64,000 nt of DNA from Hymenobacter lucidus (GCF_020447265.1 NZ_JAJADR010000004.1:310001-374000); one strand, 5' to 3'. Positions 7,767 to 17,296 are shown, counted from the first letter of the stretch. The notes: a model not told the origin generated them from the letters alone. Program-made: numbers and translations.

Positions 7767-9614
7767 ATGCACGCTTCCGAAGATTTCACCCGCGCCGGTA
7801 TTAAAAGTCGCCTTACCCAGAAGGCGGCCGAAATGTGGGGCTACAGCGAAGCCGACATGGAAGGCTTCGACCCGTTGGTGCAGCTGCTGCTGGAAGCCTG
7901 CGCCGTGGAGCTGGAAAAAATCGGCCAGGAAATCAACAACACCCAGTACCGGCTCGTCGAGCGCCTAGCCAGCCTGCTCAACCCCGACGTGGTGGATGCT
8001 CCGCGCCCGGCCCACGCCATTGCCCAGGCCCAGCCCCGGGAACCCCAGTTACAGCTGCCCGCCGATGCGCAGTTTGCCTTTCAGCGGGCTGCCGTGGGGC
8101 GCGCCGCCGCCGGTCCGGCTACCTTTTTTTCGCCCCTGCAAGCTACTCGTCTCACCGATGGGGCCGTGCGCTACCTGGCCACCGACGACCAGCTCTGGCG
8201 CACCGAGGCCGGGGGGCAAAAACGCCCTCTGGCGGCTTCCAACCGGGCCGAGCCCGCCGAGTACCGCCGCCTCTGGCTGGGTTTGGAGCTAAATCCGGAA
8301 GTAGTTTCCCTAGCCGACCTCACCTTTTACTTCGACTGGCTCAATGAGCCGCACCGGGAAGCCTACCTAGCCTACCTGCCCGGCGAAGCCTGGCGCCTCG
8401 CCGACCGGGTGCTGCCCATCACGCAGGGCCTAGGCAGTGCCTCGTCCGATGCGGTGCCACTGCTGCACCAGGAGTACGATTTTCTGCAGCGCGTCGAGCA
8501 GCACGTGCGCCACCTCTACGCGCCTAGCTTCGTGCGCCTGCTGCCCACGCCCGGCACGGAGCTACAGTTTTATCTGCGCGAAACTTTTCCGGCGGCGCTG
8601 GCGCCGCGCTTCGCGCCGGAAGTGCTGGCTACGTTTACCCAGCCGCTGATCTGGCTGGAAGTCCGCTTTTCGCACGCGCTGCCCCCGGAAGCCCTGACTT
8701 CGGTTACCTGCGCGCTCAACTGTTTTCCGGTACTCAACCGGCGGCTCAACAAGCAGCTGTTTCGTTTGCAGCCGGCGCTGAATATCTTTCCCCTGGCTTC
8801 AGAAGAGGCCTTTCTGGCCATCCGGGACGTGTACAGCCTGCGCAACGTGGTGTTCCGCTCGACCACGCTGACCGGCCTGCAGGAAAACGAAACCGACACC
8901 TATACGCTGCGCTACGGAGCCGGCCGCTTCGATGCCCGCTCGGGCAAGGAGGCGCTGCTGGAGCTGCTGGAGCTGCTGCGCGACGAAAGCCGGGCCTTCA
9001 CCGCCACCGGCACCGACTTCGTGGCCAACACCCTGCGCGAGCTGAACCAGAACCTGGCCCGCCTGGAGGAGCGCCTCAGCCAAACGGCTCCCGAGCTGGC
9101 CGGCGACCCGGCGCCTTACGTGATGCTGCGCCCCCGCGACGCCAACGACAGCGTGTACCTGGAGTATTGGTCGAGCGACGGCGAGGCCGGCAACCGCATT
9201 GCCAACGGCAGCCGCCTGCAGGTATACGACGGACACTACCTCGATGGGGTGCAGCTGGTAACGACGACCACCGGCGGCCGGGAGCGGCCCCGCCCGGAAG
9301 AGCGGGTGCATACGCTGCGCAAAAACCTGCTTAGCCGCAACCGCATCGTGACGCTGGAAGACATTCGGGCCGCGTGCTGGGCCGAACTGGGCAGCCAGCT
9401 TAGTCAGGTGCACATCGAGAAGGGCTTCCGCAACGGCACCACGCCCACCGCGGGCTTCGTACGCTGCATTCGGGTGGTGCTCACGCCCGCTTCCGGCAGC
9501 CGCCTGTCGGCCCCGGAGTGGCAGCGCACGGCCCAGGAATTGCAGGTGCTGCTGGCCAGCCAGTCGGCCATGAACCTGCCCTATGAGGTGAGCGTAGCTA
9601 GCGCAACCTTGTAG
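7767..9614 (+). CDS. tssF: T6SS baseplate subunit TssF
   Basis: TssF is the large wedge component of the T6SS baseplate. The 615-aa protein opens with a segment common to TssF: MWGYSEADMEGFDPLVQLLL, then AVELEKIGQEINNTQYRLVERLASLLNPD and a Pro-rich turn (DAPRPAHAIAQAQP). The C-terminal half contains a TLEDIRAACWAELG stretch like other TssF and phage gp6-like wedge proteins. A TTG at 7764 directly precedes the ATG at 7767, and I prefer the ATG. It is the last gene of the tssN-tssF run and is convergent with the effector operon ending at 9693. Confidence 0.87.
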   Translation: MHASEDFTRAGIKSRLTQKAAEMWGYSEADMEGFDPLVQLLLEACAVELEKIGQEINNTQYRLVERLASLLNPDVVDAPRPAHAIAQAQPREPQLQLPADAQFAFQRAAVGRAAAGPATFFSPLQATRLTDGAVRYLATDDQLWRTEAGGQKRPLAASNRAEPAEYRRLWLGLELNPEVVSLADLTFYFDWLNEPHREAYLAYLPGEAWRLADRVLPITQGLGSASSDAVPLLHQEYDFLQRVEQHVRHLYAPSFVRLLPTPGTELQFYLRETFPAALAPRFAPEVLATFTQPLIWLEVRFSHALPPEALTSVTCALNCFPVLNRRLNKQLFRLQPALNIFPLASEEAFLAIRDVYSLRNVVFRSTTLTGLQENETDTYTLRYGAGRFDARSGKEALLELLELLRDESRAFTATGTDFVANTLRELNQNLARLEERLSQTAPELAGDPAPYVMLRPRDANDSVYLEYWSSDGEAGNRIANGSRLQVYDGHYLDGVQLVTTTTGGRERPRPEERVHTLRKNLLSRNRIVTLEDIRAACWAELGSQLSQVHIEKGFRNGTTPTAGFVRCIRVVLTPASGSRLSAPEWQRTAQELQVLLASQSAMNLPYEVSVASATL

Positions 9615-9692
9615 GCAAGTCTTACAGGCGACGGGCACCACAATTCTTGCCAGCTTCAGCGGTTTGGTATAGTCACTAGGTTGCCGGCAAAC

Positions 9693-10064
9693 TCAGGATT
9701 CGGGCTTATTCTGCAACTCACTGATCTTGCTTATCACGCCCTCCAGGGCTGCGTGCAGGTGCTCTCGGCGCACAAACTTCTCCGGATCAGCAGTGGGAAT
9801 TTCGCGGTAGTCATCCCAATGACTATCCAGGTAACGCCCCATAGACTGAATGAGCAAAGCCGTGGAGGCTGGCGACAGTTCGTTGGTGCGAGCCAAATGC
9901 CAAGCTACTCCGGTACGCTGCGCCTCGGTAGCCAGAACGGTACGAGCGGCAAAGTCGTGTTCCGTTTGGATATCCGGTTTGTACAGAGCCAGCAAGGCCT
10001 CATAAAGGTCACCGGCCTTTCGCAGGAGCAACTGGTAGGAGTGGCTGTAAGCAGCGCTCGGCAT
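9693..10064 (-). CDS. Unrecognised 123-aa protein, third gene of the Hcp-lipase operon
   Basis: Small, acidic-to-neutral, probably all-helical protein with no signal peptide or membrane segment. I do not recognise a family. It starts 6 bp after the stop of the ankyrin gene, so the two are very likely co-transcribed and perhaps translationally coupled with the Hcp-lipase effector upstream. Possible roles are a second immunity protein, an adaptor or chaperone for loading the effector, or an unrelated passenger. The position is the only evidence. Confidence 0.7.
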   Translation of the reverse strand: MPSAAYSHSYQLLLRKAGDLYEALLALYKPDIQTEHDFAARTVLATEAQRTGVAWHLARTNELSPASTALLIQSMGRYLDSHWDDYREIPTADPEKFVRREHLHAALEGVISKISELQNKPES

Positions 10065-10070
10065 TGCGGG

Positions 10071-11093
10071 CTACTTGCTGCCCGGCTGCGAAGGCGTGAA
10101 GAACGGCGGCTCGGGAATGCCCTGCTGCTTCATCCAGGCTTTCATAGCAGCCCGGGCAGCATCTTCCTGCTGTACCCAGGGCTTGCCTACCACGTCGGGC
10201 CGGGCGCCCAGGGCATCGAGCTTTTCGCGCCAGGTCCGGCCTTCGGGCGTTTGCTCCCACCGCTCCCGAATAGCGGCGTAGCGCTTGGCACCCGACGAGG
10301 GCACCGGAAACTTCACGCCGTGTGCCATCAGCCAGTGCTTCACCTTGATTTGCCACTGCACGGCTTCGGCATTACCTACGTCGTTTTCCTGGGTCCAGAG
10401 GGCTATTTCGCCGTCGGTTTTGCGCCAGTCGGCTCCCCGCTCCAGCAGGTAGTGCACCATTTCAAAGTAGTTGAGCCGGGCCAGCACGACGGCGGCCGTA
10501 GCGCCGGCACTGTTGGGAGCATCAATAGTGGCTCCCCGGTCCAGCAGCAGTTTCATGCGCTGATACTGATGGGCGGCCATAGCGTTGTGCAGCGCCGGCT
10601 CCTTGCGCTCATCCCGAGCATTGGGGTCGGCGCCCAAATCAAGCAGCGCGACCAGCAACTCATCCTTAGGGCCTTCTGCGGCAATATTGATCAGGTGAGT
10701 AGTGCCCACGCCGCCGTCGTTGCCAGGCAGGTGCAGGGGGCGGTTCACATCGGCCTTATGCGCTACCAGGGCGCGCATCGACTTTACATGGTGATGAGCA
10801 TAGGCCCAAAACAGAAACGTAACTCCCTGCTTGCCTTCCAGATTGGGGTCGAGAGTGGGGTGTTCGGCAAACAGCCGGTCCAGCCCGGCCACATCGTCGC
10901 GGCGAATGGCTTTGGCCACGTCCAGCGCCGGCGCGGTGAGAAAATATTCCTCCGGGGCGTGTTTGTAAATCGGGTTAGCCGTAGATTCCATAGAGGTGCA
11001 GTGAGTAAAGAGAGCCAGCGCCCAGAGCACCCACACCCAGTGGGGAGCACAGGCGCGCTGCCCAGCTTGGTATGAGACAAATAGCCGCTTCAA
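10071..11093 (-). CDS. Ankyrin-repeat protein, candidate immunity protein for the Hcp-lipase
   Basis: The product is 340 aa. After an N-terminal hydrophobic stretch (WVWVLWALALFTHC) that could be a signal peptide or an atypical lipobox ending in Cys32, it has four or five ankyrin-like repeats at about residues 55-235. Examples are VAGLDRLFAEHPTLDPNLEG, LVALLDLGADPNARDE and MKLLLDRGATIDAPNS. A helical C-terminal segment follows. Its ATG overlaps the stop of the upstream Hcp-lipase gene by four bases (ATGA), typical of effector-immunity pairs. Ankyrin proteins are known immunity partners in polymorphic toxin systems. An exported location would suit protection against a phospholipase acting in the periplasm. 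The immunity role is inferred. Confidence 0.8.
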   Translation of the reverse strand: MKRLFVSYQAGQRACAPHWVWVLWALALFTHCTSMESTANPIYKHAPEEYFLTAPALDVAKAIRRDDVAGLDRLFAEHPTLDPNLEGKQGVTFLFWAYAHHHVKSMRALVAHKADVNRPLHLPGNDGGVGTTHLINIAAEGPKDELLVALLDLGADPNARDERKEPALHNAMAAHQYQRMKLLLDRGATIDAPNSAGATAAVVLARLNYFEMVHYLLERGADWRKTDGEIALWTQENDVGNAEAVQWQIKVKHWLMAHGVKFPVPSSGAKRYAAIRERWEQTPEGRTWREKLDALGARPDVVGKPWVQQEDAARAAMKAWMKQQGIPEPPFFTPSQPGSK

Positions 11094-12514
11094 GAGGCTA
11101 TGTAGTTGGTCAGAACGCCAATGTCCTGGTCTTTTTCGGCTTCGATGTGGTCCACCATCTGAGGCGAAATGCCGTGGCCGTCGAGCAGCATGCTTTTAGT
11201 GGCCTTCAGGGGGTTGCCGGTTACTAGCTCCTTCCATTGGTGCACCCATGGCTGAGCCGGCAGCACGGGGTGAGAAACGCCCAGCGCTTTGGGGGCCAGA
11301 TAGCCGCGTGGGAAGTTGAAGCCATTCTGGAAGTTATTGAGCGGATCGGCGGTAGAGCGGTAAGCATCAATCAGCGCGGCCTTTTCCTGCATGGCCTGCC
11401 GAGAGATGCTGTAAGGAGCCCGTTTAACGGTGTTGGCGTGCAGCCCCGCCGCGTTGAAGGTGTAGCTTTTCATACCCGTTACCACGCTGCCCGCCGAAGC
11501 CAGCCCGCCGCCCAACGAGTGGCCGGTCGTTTCCACGTCGTCCTTGCCCAGGGTTTTTACCACGGCTTTAGCTAGGTCCATGGCCCGGTCGTACTGCTTT
11601 TCCCGGAGCCCGATGCCTTGGCGGAGGTCGGCCATAATATCGGGCTTGTCTTCGGTGCCAGCGTAGGAAATAACAATCTTGGGCGGGTCCTCAAAGGAGG
11701 AGTTATAAAGCGCCGCTTTGAAGCCCGACTTGTCGTCGAGCAGCATTTCCGGCGACACGCCCAGCTGGGCCAGCTCCTGCGGGTCGAGCTTGTGCCAGCC
11801 CGGCGGCTCCTCCACCGGCGGAATCTTGTGGCTGTCGTACACGTGCTGGCTCAGGCGGGCCCGCTCCACGGCCCAGTTATTGCGTTCCAAGCGCGTCAGC
11901 GCGTTTTGCACATTGGCCTCGGGCTCACCGGCCAGCTCGGGCGGTACCAGGCCCAGTTTGGTGCTGGCCGTTTGCATCAGGGTACGGCGGGCGGTGTAAC
12001 GCTCTTTTTTCGAAAGTTCTGGCTTGGCCTCCGCTACTGCCTGCTGGGCGGCGGCCAATGCTTGAGTTGGCGTTTCGGCTTTGGCCGCCGGCTTTTTGGC
12101 AGCGCCCTGCGTTTTGGGCGGCTTGTTCCAGCGCTGCTCCAGCACCTGCCCGTCTATTTCCAGTTGCTGGGCCGAAAGCACGAGCAGGCACTGGTGGGCT
12201 GCTTCTTCGGCGCCGGGCAGCAGCTGCACGTGCTGGTGGATGCAGCGCGCGTCGGTAAACGTGAGCGTGCGGTGGGGCAAGGTGGCCTCGTCGGGGAAAA
12301 ACACGACTTCGCCGCTACGCAGGCTGTCGGGCAGGCTGGCCCACTCGGCCAGCGCGGGGCCCTCTTCGCCATCGAGGAGCAGCTGCAGGGGCACACCCAC
12401 TACTTTTGAGTTGGGGCGGCCCCGCGCATCGGTACTCTGGCGAAACCCGAAGGAGCAGGCCGCCAGCGGATACGATTGGCCATCCAGCCGTAGCTCAGCA
12501 TTGATGTAAGTCAT
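11090..12514 (-). CDS. Evolved T6SS effector: N-terminal Hcp (TssD) domain fused to a C-terminal lipase
   Basis: Residues 1 to about 130 align in order with the structural Hcp encoded at 17412. Shared landmarks are an SF.F-Q/DxA/T.D.(R/K)GRP.SKV pattern at residues 22-39, a central LRSGEVVF strand, and a final GQVLEQRW against GAVLDNKW. A Lys/Ala/Pro linker follows (131-170). The rest is an alpha/beta-hydrolase: SYAGTED near 283-289 could form the oxyanion turn, and the nucleophile elbow GHSLGG lies at 331-336 (Ser333). TADPLNNF supplies a likely Asp390 and DGHGIS a likely His447. Class 3 lipases of this kind cleave membrane lipids. The Hcp part would ride inside the tube. The stop overlaps the ankyrin start by 4 bp. 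The catalytic residues are inferred from pattern only. Confidence 0.87.
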   Translation of the reverse strand: MTYINAELRLDGQSYPLAACSFGFRQSTDARGRPNSKVVGVPLQLLLDGEEGPALAEWASLPDSLRSGEVVFFPDEATLPHRTLTFTDARCIHQHVQLLPGAEEAAHQCLLVLSAQQLEIDGQVLEQRWNKPPKTQGAAKKPAAKAETPTQALAAAQQAVAEAKPELSKKERYTARRTLMQTASTKLGLVPPELAGEPEANVQNALTRLERNNWAVERARLSQHVYDSHKIPPVEEPPGWHKLDPQELAQLGVSPEMLLDDKSGFKAALYNSSFEDPPKIVISYAGTEDKPDIMADLRQGIGLREKQYDRAMDLAKAVVKTLGKDDVETTGHSLGGGLASAGSVVTGMKSYTFNAAGLHANTVKRAPYSISRQAMQEKAALIDAYRSTADPLNNFQNGFNFPRGYLAPKALGVSHPVLPAQPWVHQWKELVTGNPLKATKSMLLDGHGISPQMVDHIEAEKDQDIGVLTNYIAS

Positions 12515-12558
12515 AGAGTAGCAGCTAGCACGAATTGAAAACTCCCGCCAAACCGTAC

Positions 12559-15102
12559 CTAGCCAACGGCTTCGGCGGCGGTGGCGGCCGGCTCAGCCAG
12601 CTCCTCGCCGGTCTGCACCTGCCAGGTTAGCTCCTCGGCTTCCGGCGTTTTGTTCAGCGAAATCACCGTGCCTTTGCCTGCTTCCCCGGCAATAATCATC
12701 CGGGAAATAGGCCGCCGCAGCTGCTGCCGAATCACGCCCTTGATGGGCCGGGCCCCGTAGCGCGGCGTGAAGCCCGATAAGGCCAGATGCTCGCGGGCCG
12801 CCGCCGACAGCTCCAGCGTGATGCCCTGGCGCTTGAGCTGCTCCTGCAATGGCCGTAGGTGAATGTCGAAGATCTGGACCACATTTTCCTCCGAAATAGG
12901 CGCGAAGGGCACGATTTCGGTGAGGCGGGCCAGAAACTCGGGCCGGAAGTGCCGGCTCATGGTTTCCATCAGCGTGTTAGTAGCCGGAATCTGGCCGGCC
13001 CCGAAGGCCTGGATGATCTGCTCACTGCCGATATTGGAGGTGAAGAGAATAACGGCGTTGGAAAAGTCGCCTTCCCGGCCCAATCGGTCGTGCAGGCGGC
13101 CTTCGTCCAGAATCTGCAGAAAGATGTCGAACACGGAGCTGTGGGCCTTTTCGATTTCATCGAACAGCACCACCGAGTAAGGCTTCTCCCGAATCTTGTT
13201 CACGAGCATGCCGCCCTCCTCGTAGCCTACGTAGCCGGGAGGCGCGCCGTAGAGCAGCGCGGCCGAGTGTTCTTCCTTGAACTCCGACATGTCGAAGCGA
13301 ATCAGGAACGACTCGTCGTTGAACAGGAAGTCGGCCAGGGACTTGGCCAGCTCGGTTTTGCCGGTGCCGGTGGGCCCCAGCAGAAAGAACGAGCCGATGG
13401 GCTGCCCGGCTTTGGTCAGGCCGGAGCGCGACTCCAGAATGGCTTCGCACAGGGCCTTCACCGCGTGGTTCTGGCCTACCACCCGCTGCTGCAGCGTCTG
13501 GTGCATGTTCAGCAGCTTGTCCCGCTCGTTGCTTTGCAGCTTGCCCAGCGGAATACCGGTTTTGCCCGATACCACGGCGGCAATGTCGGTGCGCTCCACA
13601 CTGTCTTTCTTAGTGGCCGACAGCACTACCACTGCCGCCAGTAGCTCTCGGATGTAGCTTTCCAGGGCTTCGGCGGTTTCTAGCGTGTCGGGCTGCTGCT
13701 CCTGGTCGAGCTGGTTGAGCCAGAGGTGACTCACCTGATTCTGCACCTGGTACAAAAACCAGCGCAGCTCCTTGAGGTAGTCGGCTTCGGCCAGCTCGGG
13801 CTTGCGGGCCACCAGGGCTTCAAAATCCTGCTGGAGCCCAAGCAATTCGGCGCTGGCATGCTCGTCGAGCATGCGGATAGCGGCCATGGTGCGGTCCACG
13901 AGGTCGATGGCCGAGTCGGGCAGCTGCCGGTCTTTGATGTAGCGCTTGGCCAAGCGCACGGCTTCGCCCACGGTGCCTTCGCCCACCTGCAGGCCGTGGT
14001 GAGCGGCGTAGTAGGGCAGCACGCTGTCCACCATTCGCTCGGCCACTACCACACTGGGCTCTTCCACCCGCAGCACGTCGAAGCGGCGGTTGAAGGCTTC
14101 GTCGGCCTCGATATACTGGCGGTACTCATCGTTGGTCGTGGCCCCGATAACCGTTATTTCGCCCCGGGCCAGTTCGGGCTTCAGCAGCTGGGCAATGCCC
14201 GCCCCGGCCGAGCCTTTGGGGTCGAGCAGCACGTGAATCTCGTCGATGAAGAGGATAGCGCGGGTATACTGCTTGATTTCGCTCAGCACGCTCTTGATAC
14301 GGTCTTCCACTTCGCCTTTGTAGGAAGCACCGGCTACCAGCGTGCCCAAATCCAGCTCAAACAGCACCACTTGCTGCAAATGCCCGGGTACTTTCTTTTG
14401 CACGATCTGCTGGGCAAAGCCTTCCACCAAGGCCGACTTACCCACGCCGGGCTCACCCACCAGCAGCACGTTAGGCTTGGTGCGCCGCCCCAGAATCTCG
14501 GCCATCTGCCGCGTTTCCCGGTCGCGGCCCACGATGGGGTCGAGCTTGCCGGCTTCGGCCTGAGCCGTTTTGTTGACGCAGTAGGTTGCCAGGGCCCCAG
14601 CTTTGCCGGCCGGCGCGGCGCGGTCCGTCAGCGGGGCCGATTCCTGCCCGTCGGCACCCACGGCTACGGGCTGCATGGCATCGGGCTCGGTAGCTTCTAT
14701 CACCTCGCGCTGGGTGAGGGGCAACGATTTCAGCTGCTCGGTAGTGTAGGCCAGCCCGGGCCGCAGCAGGGCCGCCAGCGCGCAGAGCGGGTCGGTCTGG
14801 TCCTTGGAAAGCTGCAACGCCACCAGGTCGGCCACTTCCAGAATCGGCTTCAACTCCTTGTCAGCCGCCGGCATTTCGGGGGGGCGCACTGCTTTGGGCA
14901 GGCCTTCGAGCCGTACTTCAGCCCACTCCCGCAGGTAGTGCACATCCTTGCCCAGCTCCACGGCCAGCCACGAGGCCAGCCCTATTTCGTTGTGCAAGAG
15001 GGCCGTCAGCAGATGGGGAGCGGCGTAGTATTCGTGGCGGTATTCGTGGGCTACGGCCTGGGCAATATGCAGGGCGCGCTTTAACTCTTCGGAGTAGGCC
15101 AT
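12559..15102 (-). CDS. tssH: T6SS sheath-recycling ATPase TssH (ClpV)
   Basis: This 847-aa ClpB/ClpV-class AAA+ ATPase disassembles the contracted TssBC sheath. The N-terminal ClpN-like repeat domain covers about residues 1-150. The first Walker A, GEPGVGKS, is at 216-223, followed by LFIDEIHVLL (Walker B). A middle domain follows, then the second Walker A GPTGTGKT with VVLFDEIEKAH. The C-terminal D2-small domain ends with GARPIKGVIRQQL. The N-terminal domain differs from housekeeping ClpB, and the position between the Hcp effector and tssB supports TssH. It is divergent from tssB across a 327-bp gap. Confidence 0.92.
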   Translation of the reverse strand: MAYSEELKRALHIAQAVAHEYRHEYYAAPHLLTALLHNEIGLASWLAVELGKDVHYLREWAEVRLEGLPKAVRPPEMPAADKELKPILEVADLVALQLSKDQTDPLCALAALLRPGLAYTTEQLKSLPLTQREVIEATEPDAMQPVAVGADGQESAPLTDRAAPAGKAGALATYCVNKTAQAEAGKLDPIVGRDRETRQMAEILGRRTKPNVLLVGEPGVGKSALVEGFAQQIVQKKVPGHLQQVVLFELDLGTLVAGASYKGEVEDRIKSVLSEIKQYTRAILFIDEIHVLLDPKGSAGAGIAQLLKPELARGEITVIGATTNDEYRQYIEADEAFNRRFDVLRVEEPSVVVAERMVDSVLPYYAAHHGLQVGEGTVGEAVRLAKRYIKDRQLPDSAIDLVDRTMAAIRMLDEHASAELLGLQQDFEALVARKPELAEADYLKELRWFLYQVQNQVSHLWLNQLDQEQQPDTLETAEALESYIRELLAAVVVLSATKKDSVERTDIAAVVSGKTGIPLGKLQSNERDKLLNMHQTLQQRVVGQNHAVKALCEAILESRSGLTKAGQPIGSFFLLGPTGTGKTELAKSLADFLFNDESFLIRFDMSEFKEEHSAALLYGAPPGYVGYEEGGMLVNKIREKPYSVVLFDEIEKAHSSVFDIFLQILDEGRLHDRLGREGDFSNAVILFTSNIGSEQIIQAFGAGQIPATNTLMETMSRHFRPEFLARLTEIVPFAPISEENVVQIFDIHLRPLQEQLKRQGITLELSAAAREHLALSGFTPRYGARPIKGVIRQQLRRPISRMIIAGEAGKGTVISLNKTPEAEELTWQVQTGEELAEPAATAAEAVG

Positions 15103-15429
15103 AAAGGGAATAAGATAGGGAATGAAGCAGGAACGGCCCGGAGCCGCTCAGGGATACAAGCGTCGGCTCCCCTGAAATGGTAGGATTGGGGCGGTAAGGT
15201 AGGATAATATCCTTTTGCCCCCGGCGAAATGCCTATTGCATAATTTTTTCGTCATGAAGTATGCTATTGGCAACATTCTAGTATATAGGAATTTGCATAT
15301 TATTAAACCAAGATTTCTGCTTTTTTCCTAGTCGATTTTTTAAATTACTGTACCTTACGGCCTCGATGGGACGTATAGAGCTCATCCGAACAGGTTGATT
15401 GTGGTCGGTTTAGCTAAAAAATTCTGCTT
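15103..15429. promoter_or_regulatory. Divergent promoter region between tssH and tssB
   Basis: No gene is visible in this 327-bp stretch. It is strongly AT-rich at about 15236-15350 against the GC-rich flanks, which fits promoters for tssH (minus) and for the tssB-tssC-hcp unit (plus). TACCTTAC at 15351-15358 resembles the Bacteroidota TAnnTTTG box with two mismatches and lies about 70 bp before tssB. I cannot place the boxes firmly. Confidence 0.45.
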
Positions 15430-15870
15430 ATGTTTAACTACGGAATCGGGGGTCAGGAGCGTAAACTAGACGGCGCGTCAGAGGCTATTTCCGACATCCC
15501 ACTGAACCGCACCCTACTGGTGCAGAAGCTCACTTCCGATGCGCCCCTGCGGGCTCAGATTGTGGAAGGACTCAAAACCCCGGAGGCGGTATTCGCCCAT
15601 TTCAAGCCGGCCGTTGAGGTAGAGTTTGCCAAGGAAGATGGCACGGTGATGCCCGAAACCCTGCATTTTGAGTCGCTCGGCGATTTTGGCAAGAAGGGTA
15701 TCATCAACCAAAGCACCTTCCTACAAGACCTGAACACGCAGGCTGATGATCTGCAGAAGCTTTTGCGCCAGCTCAAGTCCAACAAGATCCTGAAGTCCGC
15801 TCTCGATACGCCCGAAACCAAGGCGGCTTTCCTGGCGGCTATTCAGGCCATGATCAGCGAGCTGGACTAG
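15430..15870 (+). CDS. tssB: T6SS contractile sheath small subunit TssB
   Basis: TssB (VipA-like) polymerises with TssC into the contractile sheath. The 146-aa product has the family's layout: an N-terminal strand region, DIPLNRTLLVQKLTSD, a long strand FAKEDGTVMPETLHFESLGDFGKKGIINQS, and a C-terminal helical part LDTPETKAAFLAAIQAM. The F-x-S-L-x-D-F segment is a TssB hallmark. It is followed 58 bp later by tssC on the same strand. Confidence 0.9.
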   Translation: MFNYGIGGQERKLDGASEAISDIPLNRTLLVQKLTSDAPLRAQIVEGLKTPEAVFAHFKPAVEVEFAKEDGTVMPETLHFESLGDFGKKGIINQSTFLQDLNTQADDLQKLLRQLKSNKILKSALDTPETKAAFLAAIQAMISELD

Positions 15871-15928
15871 CTGGCCTTCCGCTCCATTCTTTCCTACTAT
15901 CCGCTCCTAACCGATAGGTTTTCCCTAT

Positions 15929-17296
15929 ATGGCAACCGAACAACAACCCTCTTCCGCCAATTCCCGCGAGCGGGAGTTGGCTCCCCGCCTAGAAGAAAAT
16001 GCGCAGGCCCTGGCCAAATTCGGTGGTTTTGACCTGCTGGAAACGACCATTGATGGCGCTTCCAACCTGAACCCCGAGAAAAAGGCCCGCAAAAAAATCT
16101 TCCTTACCGAAGACAGCAAGAAGGCCGACCGGCAGCAGCTGAAGAAGCGGCTGGCTCTCTGGCACGAAATGCTCAGTAAAGCCGAATCGGTAGCCGATGC
16201 CGTGGAACAGTGCGAAGCCCAGGTGGAATCGTCGAACAACCAGCTGACCGACAACCTGCGCAAAGCCATAGAGGCCACGCACGATATGGAGCAGTCGTAC
16301 CGCTCGGTGGCCCTATTTTACCGCAACACCGACCAGGACGAGGTCAAGAACATTTCCATTCTGAACGCCGACAAGGATCAGCTGCAGGACCTGGACAATA
16401 CCACCTTCATTGATGCCGTTTCGGGCGAGCTGGAGCAGAACTTTGACCGCCTCGACCTGCGCGACAACTACTCACTGCTCGTGGTGCCCGGCTACCTGGG
16501 CTCCAACAAGGTAATCGACAAGTGGGCCAAGATTGCCCACAAGAACAAGGTGATGATGGTCACCGACTTCGAGCACTACGACTCGCCCGACGACGTAATT
16601 GAGCTGTTCGAGGAAGCCAACCTTACGGGGGCTGATGCACATAAGTCCAATGTCATCATGGCCTGCAACTGGCTCGTGGGCAGGGGCAAGCTGGAGGAAG
16701 TAGGCGAGGAGGAAGACCTCTTCGTGCCGCCTTCATCGGCTCTGGCCGGCCGTATCTACAGCACGCTGGCCTCGCAGGTAACTGCTGGCCGCAAGCACGG
16801 CACCCTGAACGAGGTCGACGGGGTACGGTTTCCGCTGCGCAAAAGCGAAATTGCCAACCTCGAAAAGCTCGGGCTGGTACCGATGGTAAATGAGTATGGT
16901 CGCGTCATGGCCTTCTCGGCCAAAACGCTGTTCAACGGCGACAACATCGGCCTGCAGACCTACTCGGTCGTGCGCGTGTTCGACTACGTGACCAAGGTGC
17001 TGATTGACTTCCTCAACCGCCGGGCCTTCGAAAACTGGGACCACAACATGCGCATGGACATTCAGAGCCAAGTGGTGCGGTTCCTGGACGGAATTGCCGG
17101 CCCTGGCAAGCTGATTGAGAAGTTCTCCATCAAGAAATTTGAGCGCGACCCCAACCAGAAAGACCGGATTCTGCTCGACATCCACATGGTGCCTTACTTC
17201 CCGGCCAAAACCTTCTTGGTTTCGCTCGATGGCACCAAGGGTGATGACCCGAACGACCCCGGCCGCGACTGGAACGCTGAGTACAAACAGCAATAG
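15929..17296 (+). CDS. tssC: T6SS contractile sheath large subunit TssC
   Basis: TssC (VipB-like) is the major sheath subunit. The 455-aa product begins with a helical region and then has the conserved core: YSLLVVPGYLGSNKVIDKWA, KVMMVTDFEHYDSPDDVIE and LVGRGKLEEVGEEEDLFVPPSSALAGRIY. It ends with an acidic DDPNDPGRDWNAEYKQQ tail. The conserved segments match Bacteroidota TssC. It is co-oriented with tssB and hcp, and the 115-bp gap before hcp probably allows separate strong expression of the tube protein. Confidence 0.92.
   Translation: MATEQQPSSANSRERELAPRLEENAQALAKFGGFDLLETTIDGASNLNPEKKARKKIFLTEDSKKADRQQLKKRLALWHEMLSKAESVADAVEQCEAQVESSNNQLTDNLRKAIEATHDMEQSYRSVALFYRNTDQDEVKNISILNADKDQLQDLDNTTFIDAVSGELEQNFDRLDLRDNYSLLVVPGYLGSNKVIDKWAKIAHKNKVMMVTDFEHYDSPDDVIELFEEANLTGADAHKSNVIMACNWLVGRGKLEEVGEEEDLFVPPSSALAGRIYSTLASQVTAGRKHGTLNEVDGVRFPLRKSEIANLEKLGLVPMVNEYGRVMAFSAKTLFNGDNIGLQTYSVVRVFDYVTKVLIDFLNRRAFENWDHNMRMDIQSQVVRFLDGIAGPGKLIEKFSIKKFERDPNQKDRILLDIHMVPYFPAKTFLVSLDGTKGDDPNDPGRDWNAEYKQQ

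Noticed and set aside
9681..11075. 464-codon plus-strand ORF opposite the ankyrin gene
   Set aside because: Antisense shadow in GC-rich DNA. The ankyrin product has clear repeats and operon linkage, while the plus frame has no recognisable domain.
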